From NCBI RefSeq assembly GCF_900105055.1, contig NZ_FNTA01000004.1, positions 2,573,501 through 2,637,500 of the forward strand: a stretch of 64,000 nucleotides of DNA, read 5' to 3'. This DNA comes from Amycolatopsis lurida. GTDB taxonomy: Bacteria; Actinomycetota; Actinomycetes; Mycobacteriales; Pseudonocardiaceae. Below are positions 8,932 through 17,466 of the stretch, piece by piece (position 1 is the first letter of the stretch; the number at the start of each line of letters is the position of its first letter). The position numbers and the translations under genes are program-made. The notes beneath the pieces were generated by a model. That model searched no databases, was not told the origin of the DNA, and was given only the letters and a program-made list of their open reading frames with translations.

Positions 8932-10413
8932 ATGCCCCGTAACCAAAGAACCGCCGGCCGCCATCGCATGGCACGCCGTACCAAGGTCGCCACGGGCGCC
9001 ATCGCCTTCGCCCTCGCCGTCGGCGGGATCATCGTGCTCAACACGACCGGAACCCCCGACGCCGCCAGGGCCGATGGCGCGGACAAATCCTTCTTCATCG
9101 ACATCACGAAGGTCCCCCGCGGCAACAACGTCAACCTCGACCTCGCGAAACGAGGCGCACGAGGGACGTTCACCGTGGACTGCGGCCGCAACGAGAACGG
9201 CCACTTCAACGGCGACAACTTCATCGCGCAGCCCGGTGTCCGCAATGGAGCCGAGCACCTCCACGACTACGTCGGGAACCTGTCGACCAACGCGGATTCG
9301 AACAACAAGAGCCTGCTGCGCGCGGGCACCACGTGCAAGAACGGGGACAAGTCGGCCTATTTCTGGCCGGTCATCCGGATCAACACCGAAGAAGAGGAAG
9401 CGAACGAGGCGGCGAACGAGGAGAAACTCGCCGCCGACCGCGCGAACGCGGCCAAGGACGAGGCCGCCGCCCAGGTCGACTGCCCCGACATCGCCAGCGA
9501 ACTCGACGAACTCAGTGAGGTCCCCGACCAGGCCATGCCCGCGGTCGACGAGAACCTCGACAAACTCGACCAGGAGTCCGACAACGCGAACAACCAGCTG
9601 GCGCAAGGAAAACAACCGGGCCAGGTGCTCGACGAACTGAAGAACAAGCGGAAGCCGTCGATCGAGAAGATCGCCGACACCATGCGGCAGGCCGGGAAGC
9701 CGGTCGCGAAGAACGAAGACCAGCTGGCGGGCTGCGCCGTGAAGCAGAACGGCGAGGGCGGCCTCGACAACGGCGGCGACAACAGCAACGTCAACGCCGC
9801 CGGCGACGCCGAGAAGAAGAAGTCCGACGGCAAGGCCGCCGACCTGCCCGGCGTGAACGACAACAACGAGATCGGTGACAACGAGGGCGAAATCCAGCGT
9901 GCCGAAAAGGTCGATCTGACCTTCACCAGCGGCGGCGCCCGCCGGGTCGTCGCGATGCCGAAATTCCTGCGCGTGCTCTACGGCGACGCCAAGCAGAGCA
10001 CCAACGGCCCGGCCAACGCGCGGCCGAGCTGGACCTGTACCGGCTTCGAGGACCGGCTCACCGAGCTGTACCCGATCTGCCCGCGGGGCAGCAAGGTCAC
10101 GCGGATCCACTCGTTCCCGAACTGCTGGGACGGGAAGAACACCGACAGCGCCAACCACCGGACGCATATCGTGTTCTCCGACCGCAACGGGAAATGCCCG
10201 CGCGGCTTCAAGAACGTGCCGCAGCTGCGGATCACGCTGGTGTACGACATCCCGCCGGAGATCCAGGCGGCCGGGCAGTACGCGGTCGACGCGTTCGCGC
10301 AGGAGAAGCACAATCCCCGTTCGGATCACGACGACTTCGCGAACGTCATGTCGCAGCGGCTGATGAACCAGCTGGTGAAGTGCGTCAACAGCGGGAAACG
10401 CTGCCGCCAGTGA
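8932..10413 (+). CDS. Secreted DUF1996 protein with a long acidic insertion
   Basis: 493 aa. A basic N-region and hydrophobic signal segment (about residues 20-45, ending near PDAARADG) suggest export. The first DUF1996 block (about 55-150) carries CGRNENGHFNGDNFIAQPG, AEHLHDYVGNLSTNADSNN and TTCKNGDKSAYFWPV. The second (about 335-490) carries PSWTCTGFEDRLTELYPICP, HSFPNCWDGKNTDSANHRTH and CPRGFKNVPQLRITLVYDIP. Between them lie about 180 residues of Glu/Asp/Asn/Lys-rich, probably coiled-coil sequence. DUF1996 proteins are secreted and of unknown activity. GAGGTG precedes the ATG at 8932; a GTG at 8920 is the alternative. Its original terminator palindrome is now split by the integrated element. 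Confidence 0.85.
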   Translation: MPRNQRTAGRHRMARRTKVATGAIAFALAVGGIIVLNTTGTPDAARADGADKSFFIDITKVPRGNNVNLDLAKRGARGTFTVDCGRNENGHFNGDNFIAQPGVRNGAEHLHDYVGNLSTNADSNNKSLLRAGTTCKNGDKSAYFWPVIRINTEEEEANEAANEEKLAADRANAAKDEAAAQVDCPDIASELDELSEVPDQAMPAVDENLDKLDQESDNANNQLAQGKQPGQVLDELKNKRKPSIEKIADTMRQAGKPVAKNEDQLAGCAVKQNGEGGLDNGGDNSNVNAAGDAEKKKSDGKAADLPGVNDNNEIGDNEGEIQRAEKVDLTFTSGGARRVVAMPKFLRVLYGDAKQSTNGPANARPSWTCTGFEDRLTELYPICPRGSKVTRIHSFPNCWDGKNTDSANHRTHIVFSDRNGKCPRGFKNVPQLRITLVYDIPPEIQAAGQYAVDAFAQEKHNPRSDHDDFANVMSQRLMNQLVKCVNSGKRCRQ

Positions 10414-10419
10414 CCAAAG

Positions 10420-10464
10420 CTCGTGAGTGGTAAGGACGGTTCTGCACCGACTGGGTCAACCAAC
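10420..10464. other. attL: left junction of the integrative element
   Basis: Chromosomal arm CTCGTGAGTGGTAAGGACGG plus TT (10420-10441), then CT (10442-10443), then element arm GCACCGACTGGGTCAACCAA plus C (10444-10464). The chromosomal arm is the exact reverse complement of 21931-21952. The element arm is an imperfect inverted copy of 21908-21928. CT is the likely crossover dinucleotide. Confidence 0.8.
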
Positions 10465-10501
10465 TACAGTCGGCAGAGCGTCTACCAGCGAGGATACGGC
10501 C

Positions 10502-12097
10502 ATGAGCGCACCAGCACCGAGGAAGCGGCGGAGGTTCAAGAAGCAGGCCAGTGAGCGGCCGCCCGTCGTCCCGTTCGATCCCGTGGACGACGCGGCGGTT
10601 TGCTACTCGCGTGAGTCGCACTACACGGACGAGAGCACGTCCAACGTGGTCCAGCGCGACACCACGCACCGGTGGACGTCGGCCTATGACATTCCGGTGG
10701 TGGCGACCGTCGAGGACTTGCACGTGTCCGGTGACCTGGAACCGCACAAGCGGGCGGGGCTCAAGCAGTGGCTGTCCGACGCGCCACCGCAACCGTGGAA
10801 GACGCTCGTGGTGTCGAAGCTTGACCGGCTGGTACGGAACGTCATGGACGCCCTGAACTTGCTGGAGTGGCTGCGGGCACGCGGCAAGCGCTTGATCGCC
10901 ATCGCGGAAGGCATCGATTCCAGTAATTCGATGGCTGAATTCATGATCACGCTGATTGCGGCATTCGCCCGTATGGAGCGTGAACGAATGCGTGAGCGTT
11001 TCCGCTCCGCGAAAGCGTCCCTTAAAGAACAGGGTCGATGGAGCGGCGAGAGTCACCTGTACGGCACGATGCCGGTGGAATTGCCTGGCGGCGGAGGCTG
11101 GATTCTCGGTTTGGACCCGTACGCGGTCAAGATCCTGCATTCCCTGTCCACTCTCGTGCGGGCAGAAAAGCAGGGACTTACCGACCTGTGCAAGTGGCTG
11201 ACGAAAAATAAGGTCGTCACCCCGCGAGACAGGCAAGCGCAGTTGACGGCGGAACGGCGGGGCGAAGATCCCGCCACAGTGGAACTCAAGGGCTATAAAT
11301 GGCAAAGTGGCACGCTCGCTGCTTTGCTGGTGAATCCGGAGCTTGTCGAACTTGGCATTTTCGAGCCTGCCGAACAGGCTGAGATTATGGCGATGCTTGA
11401 GGAGAAGTCGCGCCGCAAAGCCCGGGGAAGCAACCAGCCGTACCCGTTCTCGGGTGTCTTGGTGTGTCCGGAGTGCCTTGAACCCTTGTGGCATCGCATC
11501 GCGGGCGACACGCGGACCCGCGCGGACGGAACCAAGGTCAGCTATGAGTACCGCTACTGGCGGTGCCCGACAGCTAAGCACGGTCCGTCCATCCGCGCGG
11601 AGGATGTGGAGCCGTTCGCCGAGAAATCTTTCTATGTGCTCTTTTCCATGGTTCCGGTCCGTGAACGGATGGTTCTGCCGCCGACGAATCACGCTAACGA
11701 AATCGCGAAGCTGGAACGGGAACACGCGCGACTAATGGCGAAGGTGGCGCGGGCCGTGTCAGCGGATGAGCGTCAGCGGATTATGGACGATGGGCAAAAA
11801 ATCCTGAAAGATATTGACACACTTCGCGCATTGCCGATTGATCCCGGAGGGGTGCAATGGGTTCCAACTGACCGGACGTGGCGGGAAGAACTGGAAACGC
11901 TAACACCGGAAGAACGGCGCATTCGATGGCTTGACGTGGGTTTCTCGTTTGCAGCGCAGAAACGGCCCGATGGAAAGATGGTGATGGGATGGCATCTGCC
12001 GGAGGGCTGGCAGGATGCCATGCCGGAACTAGCCGAATTCATAGACAAGTACGTCGCTGAAAGCGGAATGATCGATATCACGAACTTGGTTAGTTAG
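10502..12097 (+). CDS. Large serine recombinase (integrase)
   Basis: 531 aa. The resolvase catalytic domain starts near residue 30 with CYSRESHYTDES (probable nucleophile Ser39), then the conserved LVVSKLDRLVRNVMDALNLL, IDSSNSMAEFMITLIAAFAR and MERERMRERF (linker to helix E). A recombinase domain follows, then a zinc-ribbon segment with VCPECLEPLW and YWRCPTAKHG, and a coiled-coil-like stretch (NEIAKLEREHARLMAKVARAV). This is the layout of phiC31-like integrases that join attP and attB. ATG 10502 (MSAPAPRK) is chosen; an upstream start at 10427 would run through attL. It sits at the element end, as integrases usually do. Confidence 0.93.
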   Translation: MSAPAPRKRRRFKKQASERPPVVPFDPVDDAAVCYSRESHYTDESTSNVVQRDTTHRWTSAYDIPVVATVEDLHVSGDLEPHKRAGLKQWLSDAPPQPWKTLVVSKLDRLVRNVMDALNLLEWLRARGKRLIAIAEGIDSSNSMAEFMITLIAAFARMERERMRERFRSAKASLKEQGRWSGESHLYGTMPVELPGGGGWILGLDPYAVKILHSLSTLVRAEKQGLTDLCKWLTKNKVVTPRDRQAQLTAERRGEDPATVELKGYKWQSGTLAALLVNPELVELGIFEPAEQAEIMAMLEEKSRRKARGSNQPYPFSGVLVCPECLEPLWHRIAGDTRTRADGTKVSYEYRYWRCPTAKHGPSIRAEDVEPFAEKSFYVLFSMVPVRERMVLPPTNHANEIAKLEREHARLMAKVARAVSADERQRIMDDGQKILKDIDTLRALPIDPGGVQWVPTDRTWREELETLTPEERRIRWLDVGFSFAAQKRPDGKMVMGWHLPEGWQDAMPELAEFIDKYVAESGMIDITNLVS

Positions 12098-12151
12098 CCG
12101 AGTGCCCTGATCATTATGTTTAGCTATCGGACCGGCGGGTAGGTAACGGAT

Positions 12152-12192
12152 GGTAGCTGCCTGGTTTCAAACCGAGTGACTGGGCGGCTACC
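12152..12192. terminator. Hairpin between convergent integrase and membrane-protein genes
   Basis: Stem GGTAGC-T-GCC (12152-12161) pairs with GGC-G-GCTACC (12183-12192), enclosing a second small hairpin GGTTT-C-AAACC. A TCTTTCT tail follows on the plus strand. It lies 55 bp after the integrase stop. Confidence 0.55.
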
Positions 12193-12206
12193 GTCTTTCT
12201 CGCAGC

Positions 12207-13154
12207 TCACGGGCATGGCCGGTACCCGATGACTAGATGGCCTTGCCCGAGTTGCTGTCTGAGAGTCAGCTCACCGAGTTGCGGACCAGGGGTGGCGGTC
12301 GGGGTGTCGTCCAAGACGGGCCCGAATTCCAGACGGCACGCGTTCACGACGCTGGTGATGTGATCCGGCTCGAACCGCACAGCGCTACCCGGAACCGACA
12401 GGCGCGTGACGTAGTCGTGGGGGTTGGTGACCTCGGCGGCCAGTGCCAGGAACGCGCCCGGACAGTCCACCGCGCCCCGTGCAGTGGCGAACGCGTCCGC
12501 CGCCTGCGGGCTGAAATGAAAGCAAAAGTCGGCGGCGGCACTGGTCCCGGATGCCGCCGCCTGTCGGCCGCCCGTGGCCTGATCGGACAGCCTGACGACC
12601 AAGTTCCATACCAGTGCGTTCGGGGTGCGCGGCAGAATCCGCGCGACCGCTTCCGCGTGTGCCGCGTTCAGTTCGTCCTGTGTCTGGCGGGTCTCTTCGG
12701 CCGCGTTCAGGGCCAGCATGACCGAACCGGCCGTCACCATGGCCAGCCCGAGGGCCAGCGCCCCGAGCGTCTGCCAACGGCGGGTGCGGAGTCGCAGGTG
12801 GACGGCGGCGACCATCGCGGCAGCGAACAGGATCACCCCGGCGATGACGACCCACCACCACGGGTCCACATAGGTCAGCAGCCACACCGCGACCACGAGC
12901 AGCGGTACCGTCAGCCGCCACGCCAGCGGCACGCCGCGCCCGAGCAACAGCATGACAACCATGCCGCCGACACCGCCGAACAACCAGGGCCACATCTGCC
13001 AGCCCGACAACCACCACGCCGCCAGCGCCAAGAACAGCGCCAGCCCGAGCGCCGGATATCTGACGCCCCGTTCAACGGCAGCGCGCCGCCGCTCACGAGC
13101 GGCGGCGCGTTCGCCTGCCTCTGCCATCCGATCGAATAATGATCCTCCACCCAT
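12207..13154 (-). CDS. Element-borne membrane protein, conjugation-associated (hypothetical)
   Basis: 315 aa. Basic N-terminus (about residues 1-30), then five or six hydrophobic helices between about residues 30 and 150 (WWLSGWQMWPWLFGG, WWWVVIAGVILFAAAMVAAV and others). A soluble C-terminal half (about 160-315) contains Cys pairs (DFCFHFSP, GAVDCPGAF, VNACRLEFG) and YRPCP at the end. No family recognised. Its position at the end of the transfer operon, 49 bp after the 152-aa gene, suggests a role in transfer or mating-pair contact. ATG 13154 lacks a clear ribosome site; ATG 13127 is an alternative. Confidence 0.65.
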   Translation of the reverse strand: MGGGSLFDRMAEAGERAAARERRRAAVERGVRYPALGLALFLALAAWWLSGWQMWPWLFGGVGGMVVMLLLGRGVPLAWRLTVPLLVVAVWLLTYVDPWWWVVIAGVILFAAAMVAAVHLRLRTRRWQTLGALALGLAMVTAGSVMLALNAAEETRQTQDELNAAHAEAVARILPRTPNALVWNLVVRLSDQATGGRQAAASGTSAAADFCFHFSPQAADAFATARGAVDCPGAFLALAAEVTNPHDYVTRLSVPGSAVRFEPDHITSVVNACRLEFGPVLDDTPTATPGPQLGELTLRQQLGQGHLVIGYRPCP

Positions 13155-13203
13155 CTAGTCAGGATGCGCCCGGATCACCCGGGACGCCACCTATCAGTGC
13201 TGG

Positions 13204-13662
13204 TCACCGCGCCTGCGGACGGGTGAGGGCGTCGTACACGACGTTGATCCTCTCCGCCAGCTCCGCGAAGTCGGCACCCTCGACCAGCACCCACGCCGCA
13301 CCCTCTGGCGTCGTCTTGAGCATCACGCGCCCCACGTCGGGCCGATGACCCGCCGTCGACCGTGCGGAGCCGTCTACGGCCCTCTCAGCGCCCCCGTCGG
13401 TGGTGCCCTGTCCGCCGTCCCGGGGTGAGTCGGCGTCCGGCTGGTCCGCATCGTGCGGGCCGTCGGCGTGGTCACCGTCCGGTGTGTCCGGTCGGCCGTC
13501 TGCGGTGCGGTGTCCGTCCTCGGATTCGTACGGGTCGTGGTCATGGTCGCTGCCTTTCGAGCGGGTGTCTGCGGTCGCTGGTCGGGGGGAGCGGGGGAAG
13601 GCCCCGGACGTGGTGTCGATTCCCCTGGTTTCGGGCGGTTTACGGGTCTTCGGTGGTGGCAC
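13204..13662 (-). CDS. Small acidic/disordered element protein
   Basis: 152 aa. The first about 100 residues are low complexity (Asp, Gly, His, Arg, Thr: DHDHDPYESEDG, DGDHADGPHDADQPDAD). The last about 45 residues look folded and conserved (VGRVMLKTTPEGAAWVLVEG, then ADFAELAERINVVYDAL). GTG at 13662 follows GGGGGAGG by 7 bp and overlaps the end of the TraB gene by 23 bp; a longer TTG start at 13698 has no ribosome site. Function unknown. Overlap with TraB implies coupling. Confidence 0.6.
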   Translation of the reverse strand: MPPPKTRKPPETRGIDTTSGAFPRSPRPATADTRSKGSDHDHDPYESEDGHRTADGRPDTPDGDHADGPHDADQPDADSPRDGGQGTTDGGAERAVDGSARSTAGHRPDVGRVMLKTTPEGAAWVLVEGADFAELAERINVVYDALTRPQAR

Positions 13663-15874
13663 TCCCCCGCCTCCCCCCGGGGTGTTCTCCCTGGTCAACC
13701 GAGGGATCTTGGTCGGGGGAGGCTAGGGGGAGAACTCCCCCGGTCCCTGGTGCTTCCCCCGTTGCCTCCCCGCGTGCCTGTCGGCGGGCGGCGGCCACGT
13801 CGTCGGCGTGGACGTACATCAGCCCGCGTACCTTGCGGAGCCGTTGCCCGTGATCGGTCAGCACTGCTTTCAGGTCGGCGAATGCCCACGGTTCGTACTC
13901 GTCCGCGTTGTACTCGGTAAGGCGGGTGAGCACGGTCTGTGTCCGCACCCGCTGTTCGTCGCCGAGCACGTGCGCAATGTCGGCGAGGTGATCCACCGGA
14001 GCCGCCTCAATCTCGATTCGCTCCGCTGTCTCCACCGCCCGCCCGGCGTCCTCAATGGACGCCATGGCGCGGGCGATGACCGGTGTCACGTCGTCGGCCC
14101 CGTCCTCGAACGGCACATAGAACGTGCGCACCAACTCGAAAACTTCATCGGTGATGCCGACGGCGACACAGGTTCCCCGGTCGGTGTTGATCCGCAGTTC
14201 GGTCGCGCGGACACCGGCCGCGTACCGGCCAGAACCCAACAACCCGTCGTTGGCCACCTGGTCGGCCACGGAGAACGCCACGCCGCAGGAGATGTTGCGC
14301 GTGATCTCCCGGGGAATGCTGTCCTTGGTGGGCGACTGCGTGGCCAGCAAGAGAACGACGCCGTACTTCCGGCCGCGTTTGATCAGCCGCACCGCCAGCT
14401 CCGCCGCCCGCTTCCCGAACTTGGGGTGCTGGAACAGTTCGTGACACTCGTCGATCGCACACACCAGCGGGTGCAAGCCCAACGCGTGTTTGTCGGCGAG
14501 CTTGCGCGACACCTTCGGCGGCCGCCCGGGTTGTTCGCCGAGCGTCTTGCCGCGTCGCTCCATTTCGGTCAGCAAGTCCGCCAGTGCTTGCGTCGCCGCC
14601 TCGGCCACGCTGTCGTCCATGCCCATGCGGTAGCGGGACAACCGGGGTTCGAACGGAGCGAAGTCCGGAGACTCGCCCATCACGAACACCCACAGCTCCG
14701 CCGTCGGGTCGAGTGCCGCGCCGAGCATGAGCGTGCGCAGCGCCGACGATTTCCCTTGCCCGGGGCGGCCTCCGATCAACCAGTTGACCCCGAGCAACGG
14801 CGCGTTGATGACCAGCCCGCGTTGCGACAGTCCAAACGGGACACCCTCGAAAAGGTCGACCTGTCCATCGTGGACCAAGGGCCAGTCGCCGGCGCCGCGG
14901 CCGCCTAGAACGCCCTTGTCCGCGACCCACAGATCTAAGATTCCGTCCTCGGATCCCTTGGTTGGCCACGTTTCCAGCGCGGCGCGCCCGAGGTTCGCCG
15001 CCAACCGCGATCGGCGCGCGGCCACCATGTCGGCCGTGACACCCATCGGCAACCTGATCTGCGCGGCGGTGCCGTCGCCGTCCCTGCGGGCGGCCACCGT
15101 GTACACCAACTCGCCGCCGTCGCGGTAGAACTTGTCCAGCGGCGCGATACCGAGGTGAGCCAGCGCGCGGGAGATCATCCTTTCGTCAACCCACGAATCC
15201 GCGTCGTCCCGGTCCGGCTGCACGAGCCACCCCGCACCCGGAGTCCGGTCGCGTCCCTCGAACGCGGCCGCGACCACCAGCACCAACGGCAACGCCCACA
15301 ACACCACCGGCCCGAGGAACACCAGCACGGACCATGCCGCGTCGAGTCCGGTGTAGACCTCGGCCAGCCACGTCCACATGTCCGCCCGTTCCATGAACGC
15401 GGCCACCGCCCACAACACCGCCACCACCGGCGCGGCCACCCGCACCGCGATCACGAACCGTCGAACGGCGATACCGACCTTTGCCCATCGTGCCGTCGCG
15501 TCGGAGCGGATCAACTCCTGCGCGGCGCGGCGTGCTTCGGCGTCGCCTGCCAGCCGCGCCCGCCGCGCGTCCGCCCGCAGGTCGGCATACGTGGCCCACT
15601 GCCAGAATTTCAGCAGCCACCGCCACATGCCGCGCGCCACGAACCAGATCAGCCGCACCACATCGCGCGGAGCCTGCCGAACGCGGTAGGCGGCCAGCGA
15701 CCGCGCCCGCACCACCGGCGCGGACTGCCACACCCGACGCAGCCACCGGCCGACACGGCGCCGCACCGTCCGCCGACGCGGCTGCGGCAACGTGTCATCA
15801 ACCAACTCGCCGTCAAGGATCGGCCCGACGTGTTCGACGTCGCGCGACCCGGCACGCTCCAGATCACTGGTCAT
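13640..15874 (-). CDS. FtsK/SpoIIIE-type DNA-translocating ATPase (TraB-like transfer protein)
   Basis: 744 aa. Two membrane helices (about residues 143-163 and 182-204), then an FtsK-like motor with Walker A GGRPGQGKSS at 368-377, Walker B-like LVCAIDECHELF, the RecA-fold motif VVLLLATQSPTKDSIPREI and ISCGVAFSVADQVANDGLLG. TraB proteins of actinomycete elements form hexameric pumps that move double-stranded DNA between mycelial cells without a relaxase. ATG 15874 is preceded by GAGGAGG and overlaps the upstream gene (ATGA); a longer frame to 15994 is not needed. A winged-helix clt-binding tail is possible near the C-terminus (residues 600-690) but is not certain. Confidence 0.9.
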   Translation of the reverse strand: MTSDLERAGSRDVEHVGPILDGELVDDTLPQPRRRTVRRRVGRWLRRVWQSAPVVRARSLAAYRVRQAPRDVVRLIWFVARGMWRWLLKFWQWATYADLRADARRARLAGDAEARRAAQELIRSDATARWAKVGIAVRRFVIAVRVAAPVVAVLWAVAAFMERADMWTWLAEVYTGLDAAWSVLVFLGPVVLWALPLVLVVAAAFEGRDRTPGAGWLVQPDRDDADSWVDERMISRALAHLGIAPLDKFYRDGGELVYTVAARRDGDGTAAQIRLPMGVTADMVAARRSRLAANLGRAALETWPTKGSEDGILDLWVADKGVLGGRGAGDWPLVHDGQVDLFEGVPFGLSQRGLVINAPLLGVNWLIGGRPGQGKSSALRTLMLGAALDPTAELWVFVMGESPDFAPFEPRLSRYRMGMDDSVAEAATQALADLLTEMERRGKTLGEQPGRPPKVSRKLADKHALGLHPLVCAIDECHELFQHPKFGKRAAELAVRLIKRGRKYGVVLLLATQSPTKDSIPREITRNISCGVAFSVADQVANDGLLGSGRYAAGVRATELRINTDRGTCVAVGITDEVFELVRTFYVPFEDGADDVTPVIARAMASIEDAGRAVETAERIEIEAAPVDHLADIAHVLGDEQRVRTQTVLTRLTEYNADEYEPWAFADLKAVLTDHGQRLRKVRGLMYVHADDVAAARRQARGEATGEAPGTGGVLPLASPDQDPSVDQGEHPGGRRGSATTEDP

Positions 15875-16626
15875 GGCCGCACCTCCTCGGCCACCTCGGC
15901 CGCCAGCGCGGCGGCCAGCCGGGACGACAGACCACGCGAACACCCGGTGGCTTCCCGCACCCATGCCGGAGTGATCTCCACCTCCGCCGACCACGCAGCC
16001 CGCGCGTCGGCGAGATAGTCGGCGAACAGCTTCCGCCGCTCCGGCCGCGCCACCTCGGCCACGGTCACGGCCGGTTCGGTCGCGGCCGGTTCATGAACCT
16101 CTGTGCGGTTCATGGACGTGGAGACCGCGACGTGAACCGCGTCGGTGAGCTTGTCCCGCAGGTCGGTGACCGCCTCGGCGGCCACGAACACCACCACCGG
16201 GGGCACCGAGTGCAGCACCACCCCCGCAGGCGAACCGGCCGCCCACGATGACCACGTGTTCATGACATACGTGGCCGCCAGCGTGAGCCACTTCGCCGCA
16301 CGAACCCACCGTCCCGTGTGGACCTGGTACCGCGCGGTGATCTGTTCGGCCCGCAGGATGGCAAGCAGGACCAGACACACCGTCGGGTCCAGCAGCCACG
16401 CCGTCAGCCACGGCAGCGAACCCACCTCGGCGCCAGCGGCGGCGAACCACTGAACGTTCGCCGTCGTGAACGCCAACCCGAGCACGATCCCGGCCCAGCA
16501 CAACCGGTCAACCTGACGGCGGACCCGCTCCACCCGCCACGCGATCACGTCCGGGTGGGACTGCCAGCGCCGAACCTCGGCAGCGTCGGCCGCGTCCCGC
16601 GCCAACCGATCAGCGTTCGTAGTCAT
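15871..16626 (-). CDS. DUF2637/Spd-like membrane protein of the transfer operon
   Basis: 251 aa with four hydrophobic segments (about residues 42-62, 72-95, 108-128 and 134-152), flanked by a charged N-terminus and a C-terminal soluble part (about 165-251) rich in Ala/Glu/Arg with TPAWVREATGCSRGLSSRLA, which resembles a small helix-turn-helix. Actinomycete elements encode comparable Spd or DUF2637 proteins next to TraB, thought to help plasmid spread within the mycelium. Start and stop both overlap the neighbours by ATGA, so it is strictly coupled to TraB. Confidence 0.75.
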   Translation of the reverse strand: MTTNADRLARDAADAAEVRRWQSHPDVIAWRVERVRRQVDRLCWAGIVLGLAFTTANVQWFAAAGAEVGSLPWLTAWLLDPTVCLVLLAILRAEQITARYQVHTGRWVRAAKWLTLAATYVMNTWSSWAAGSPAGVVLHSVPPVVVFVAAEAVTDLRDKLTDAVHVAVSTSMNRTEVHEPAATEPAVTVAEVARPERRKLFADYLADARAAWSAEVEITPAWVREATGCSRGLSSRLAAALAAEVAEEVRP

Positions 16627-16961
16627 CGGCGACCACCACCCCGACGCCTCATGGTCGGAGCGTCCAGTGTGGTCACCGTCAGCGCCCGCGTAAGGACATG
16701 CGCCGCGATCAGGTCCGGCACCGCCAGCACCACGAGCAGCAGCAGCGGGCTACCCGGGTGCGTGATCACGAGCCACTGAACGCCCACGAACGCGGCACCC
16801 GTGAACAGCACCCGCCCGGCCAGCGACACCACCCGGGCACTAGCCCGTGCCGCGTCAGCCGCCGCACGAGCCTTGCGGGCACTGGCCCGCCAGACCGTGA
16901 ACAGCAGCACCAGGACACCAGCCCCGGCCAGAATCTGCGTCGTCGACAGAGAGACAGTCAT
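16623..16961 (-). CDS. Small Spd-like membrane protein
   Basis: 112 aa. Helices at about residues 8-25, 48-66 and 72-92, separated by a basic Ala-rich stretch, with a basic tail MRRRGGGRR. No family assigned. It overlaps both neighbours by four bases, so it belongs to the transfer operon. Confidence 0.68.
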   Translation of the reverse strand: MTVSLSTTQILAGAGVLVLLFTVWRASARKARAAADAARASARVVSLAGRVLFTGAAFVGVQWLVITHPGSPLLLLVVLAVPDLIAAHVLTRALTVTTLDAPTMRRRGGGRR

Positions 16962-17278
16962 CGTGCCTCACCACCCCGACGACGCAGCCACACCGGGAAC
17001 AGTGCCCGCCGATCGGTATCCGGCAGCGCGCCCCAGACCCCGACCGTGTTCTCACCGGCCGTGCGCAAGTCGAGTTCCAAGCACTCATCAACCACCGGGC
17101 ACCCGGCACACATCCGTGCCGCCGTCGCCCTGTCCGTCTCACCCTCGGGGAAGTCGCTCCGATCGAACGCCCACAAACACAGGCCATCCCTTGCCACCAC
17201 TTCGGACAACACGTCATCCGGCACGGCGGACAACCGGTCAAGCTGAGCAGCCAACTCCGTGTATTCGTCTTCAGTCAT
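16958..17278 (-). CDS. WhiB-family Fe-S transcription factor (element-borne)
   Basis: 106 aa. The four WhiB cysteines are in place: Cys34 (DGLCLW), Cys57 and Cys60 (MCAGC), Cys66 (VVDEC), giving C-x22-C-x2-C-x5-C. The turn motif is GVWGAL and the C-terminus is basic. WhiB proteins hold a 4Fe-4S cluster, sense redox/NO and act with the principal sigma factor. Here it lies inside the conjugation operon with ATGA overlaps, so it probably controls transfer or the cell response to it. Confidence 0.9.
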   Translation of the reverse strand: MTEDEYTELAAQLDRLSAVPDDVLSEVVARDGLCLWAFDRSDFPEGETDRATAARMCAGCPVVDECLELDLRTAGENTVGVWGALPDTDRRALFPVWLRRRGGEAR

Positions 17279-17466
17279 CGCGCACCGCCAAGCACGCGCC
17301 GCAGTTCGGCGGTGGGAACCACAAGACGGGACCTACGCCGAACGGCACGCAAGGCACCAACTCGGACCGCGTGGCACACCCTGGACTCGCTAACTCCGAG
17401 AGCCCAGGCGGCCTGACGGATCGAAACATGCGCCGGGGAACCGGAACTTTGGATTGTGTTACTCAT
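17275..17466 (-). CDS. Small MerR/Xis-like helix-turn-helix protein
   Basis: 63 aa. One helix-turn-helix, VSIRQAAWALGVSESRVCHA, followed by VRVGALRAVRRRSRLVVPTA with the shape of an excisionase/AlpA-like or helix_turn_helix_17 protein. First gene of the transfer operon. In related elements such proteins act as excisionase or operon regulator; which one cannot be decided here. Confidence 0.75.
   Translation of the reverse strand: MSNTIQSSGSPAHVSIRQAAWALGVSESRVCHAVRVGALRAVRRRSRLVVPTAELRRVLGGAR

Noticed and set aside
12152..12192. tRNA-like fold with a GGTTTCAAACC arm
   Set aside because: There is no anticodon arm, no D-arm and no consensus TTCRANNC loop. It reads better as a terminator between convergent genes.
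13390..13552. Alternative small frame starting MTTTRTNPRTD on the minus strand
   Set aside because: It is Thr/Arg/Pro-only low complexity and out of frame with the conserved segment VGRVMLKTTPEGAAWVLVEG, which marks the real gene.
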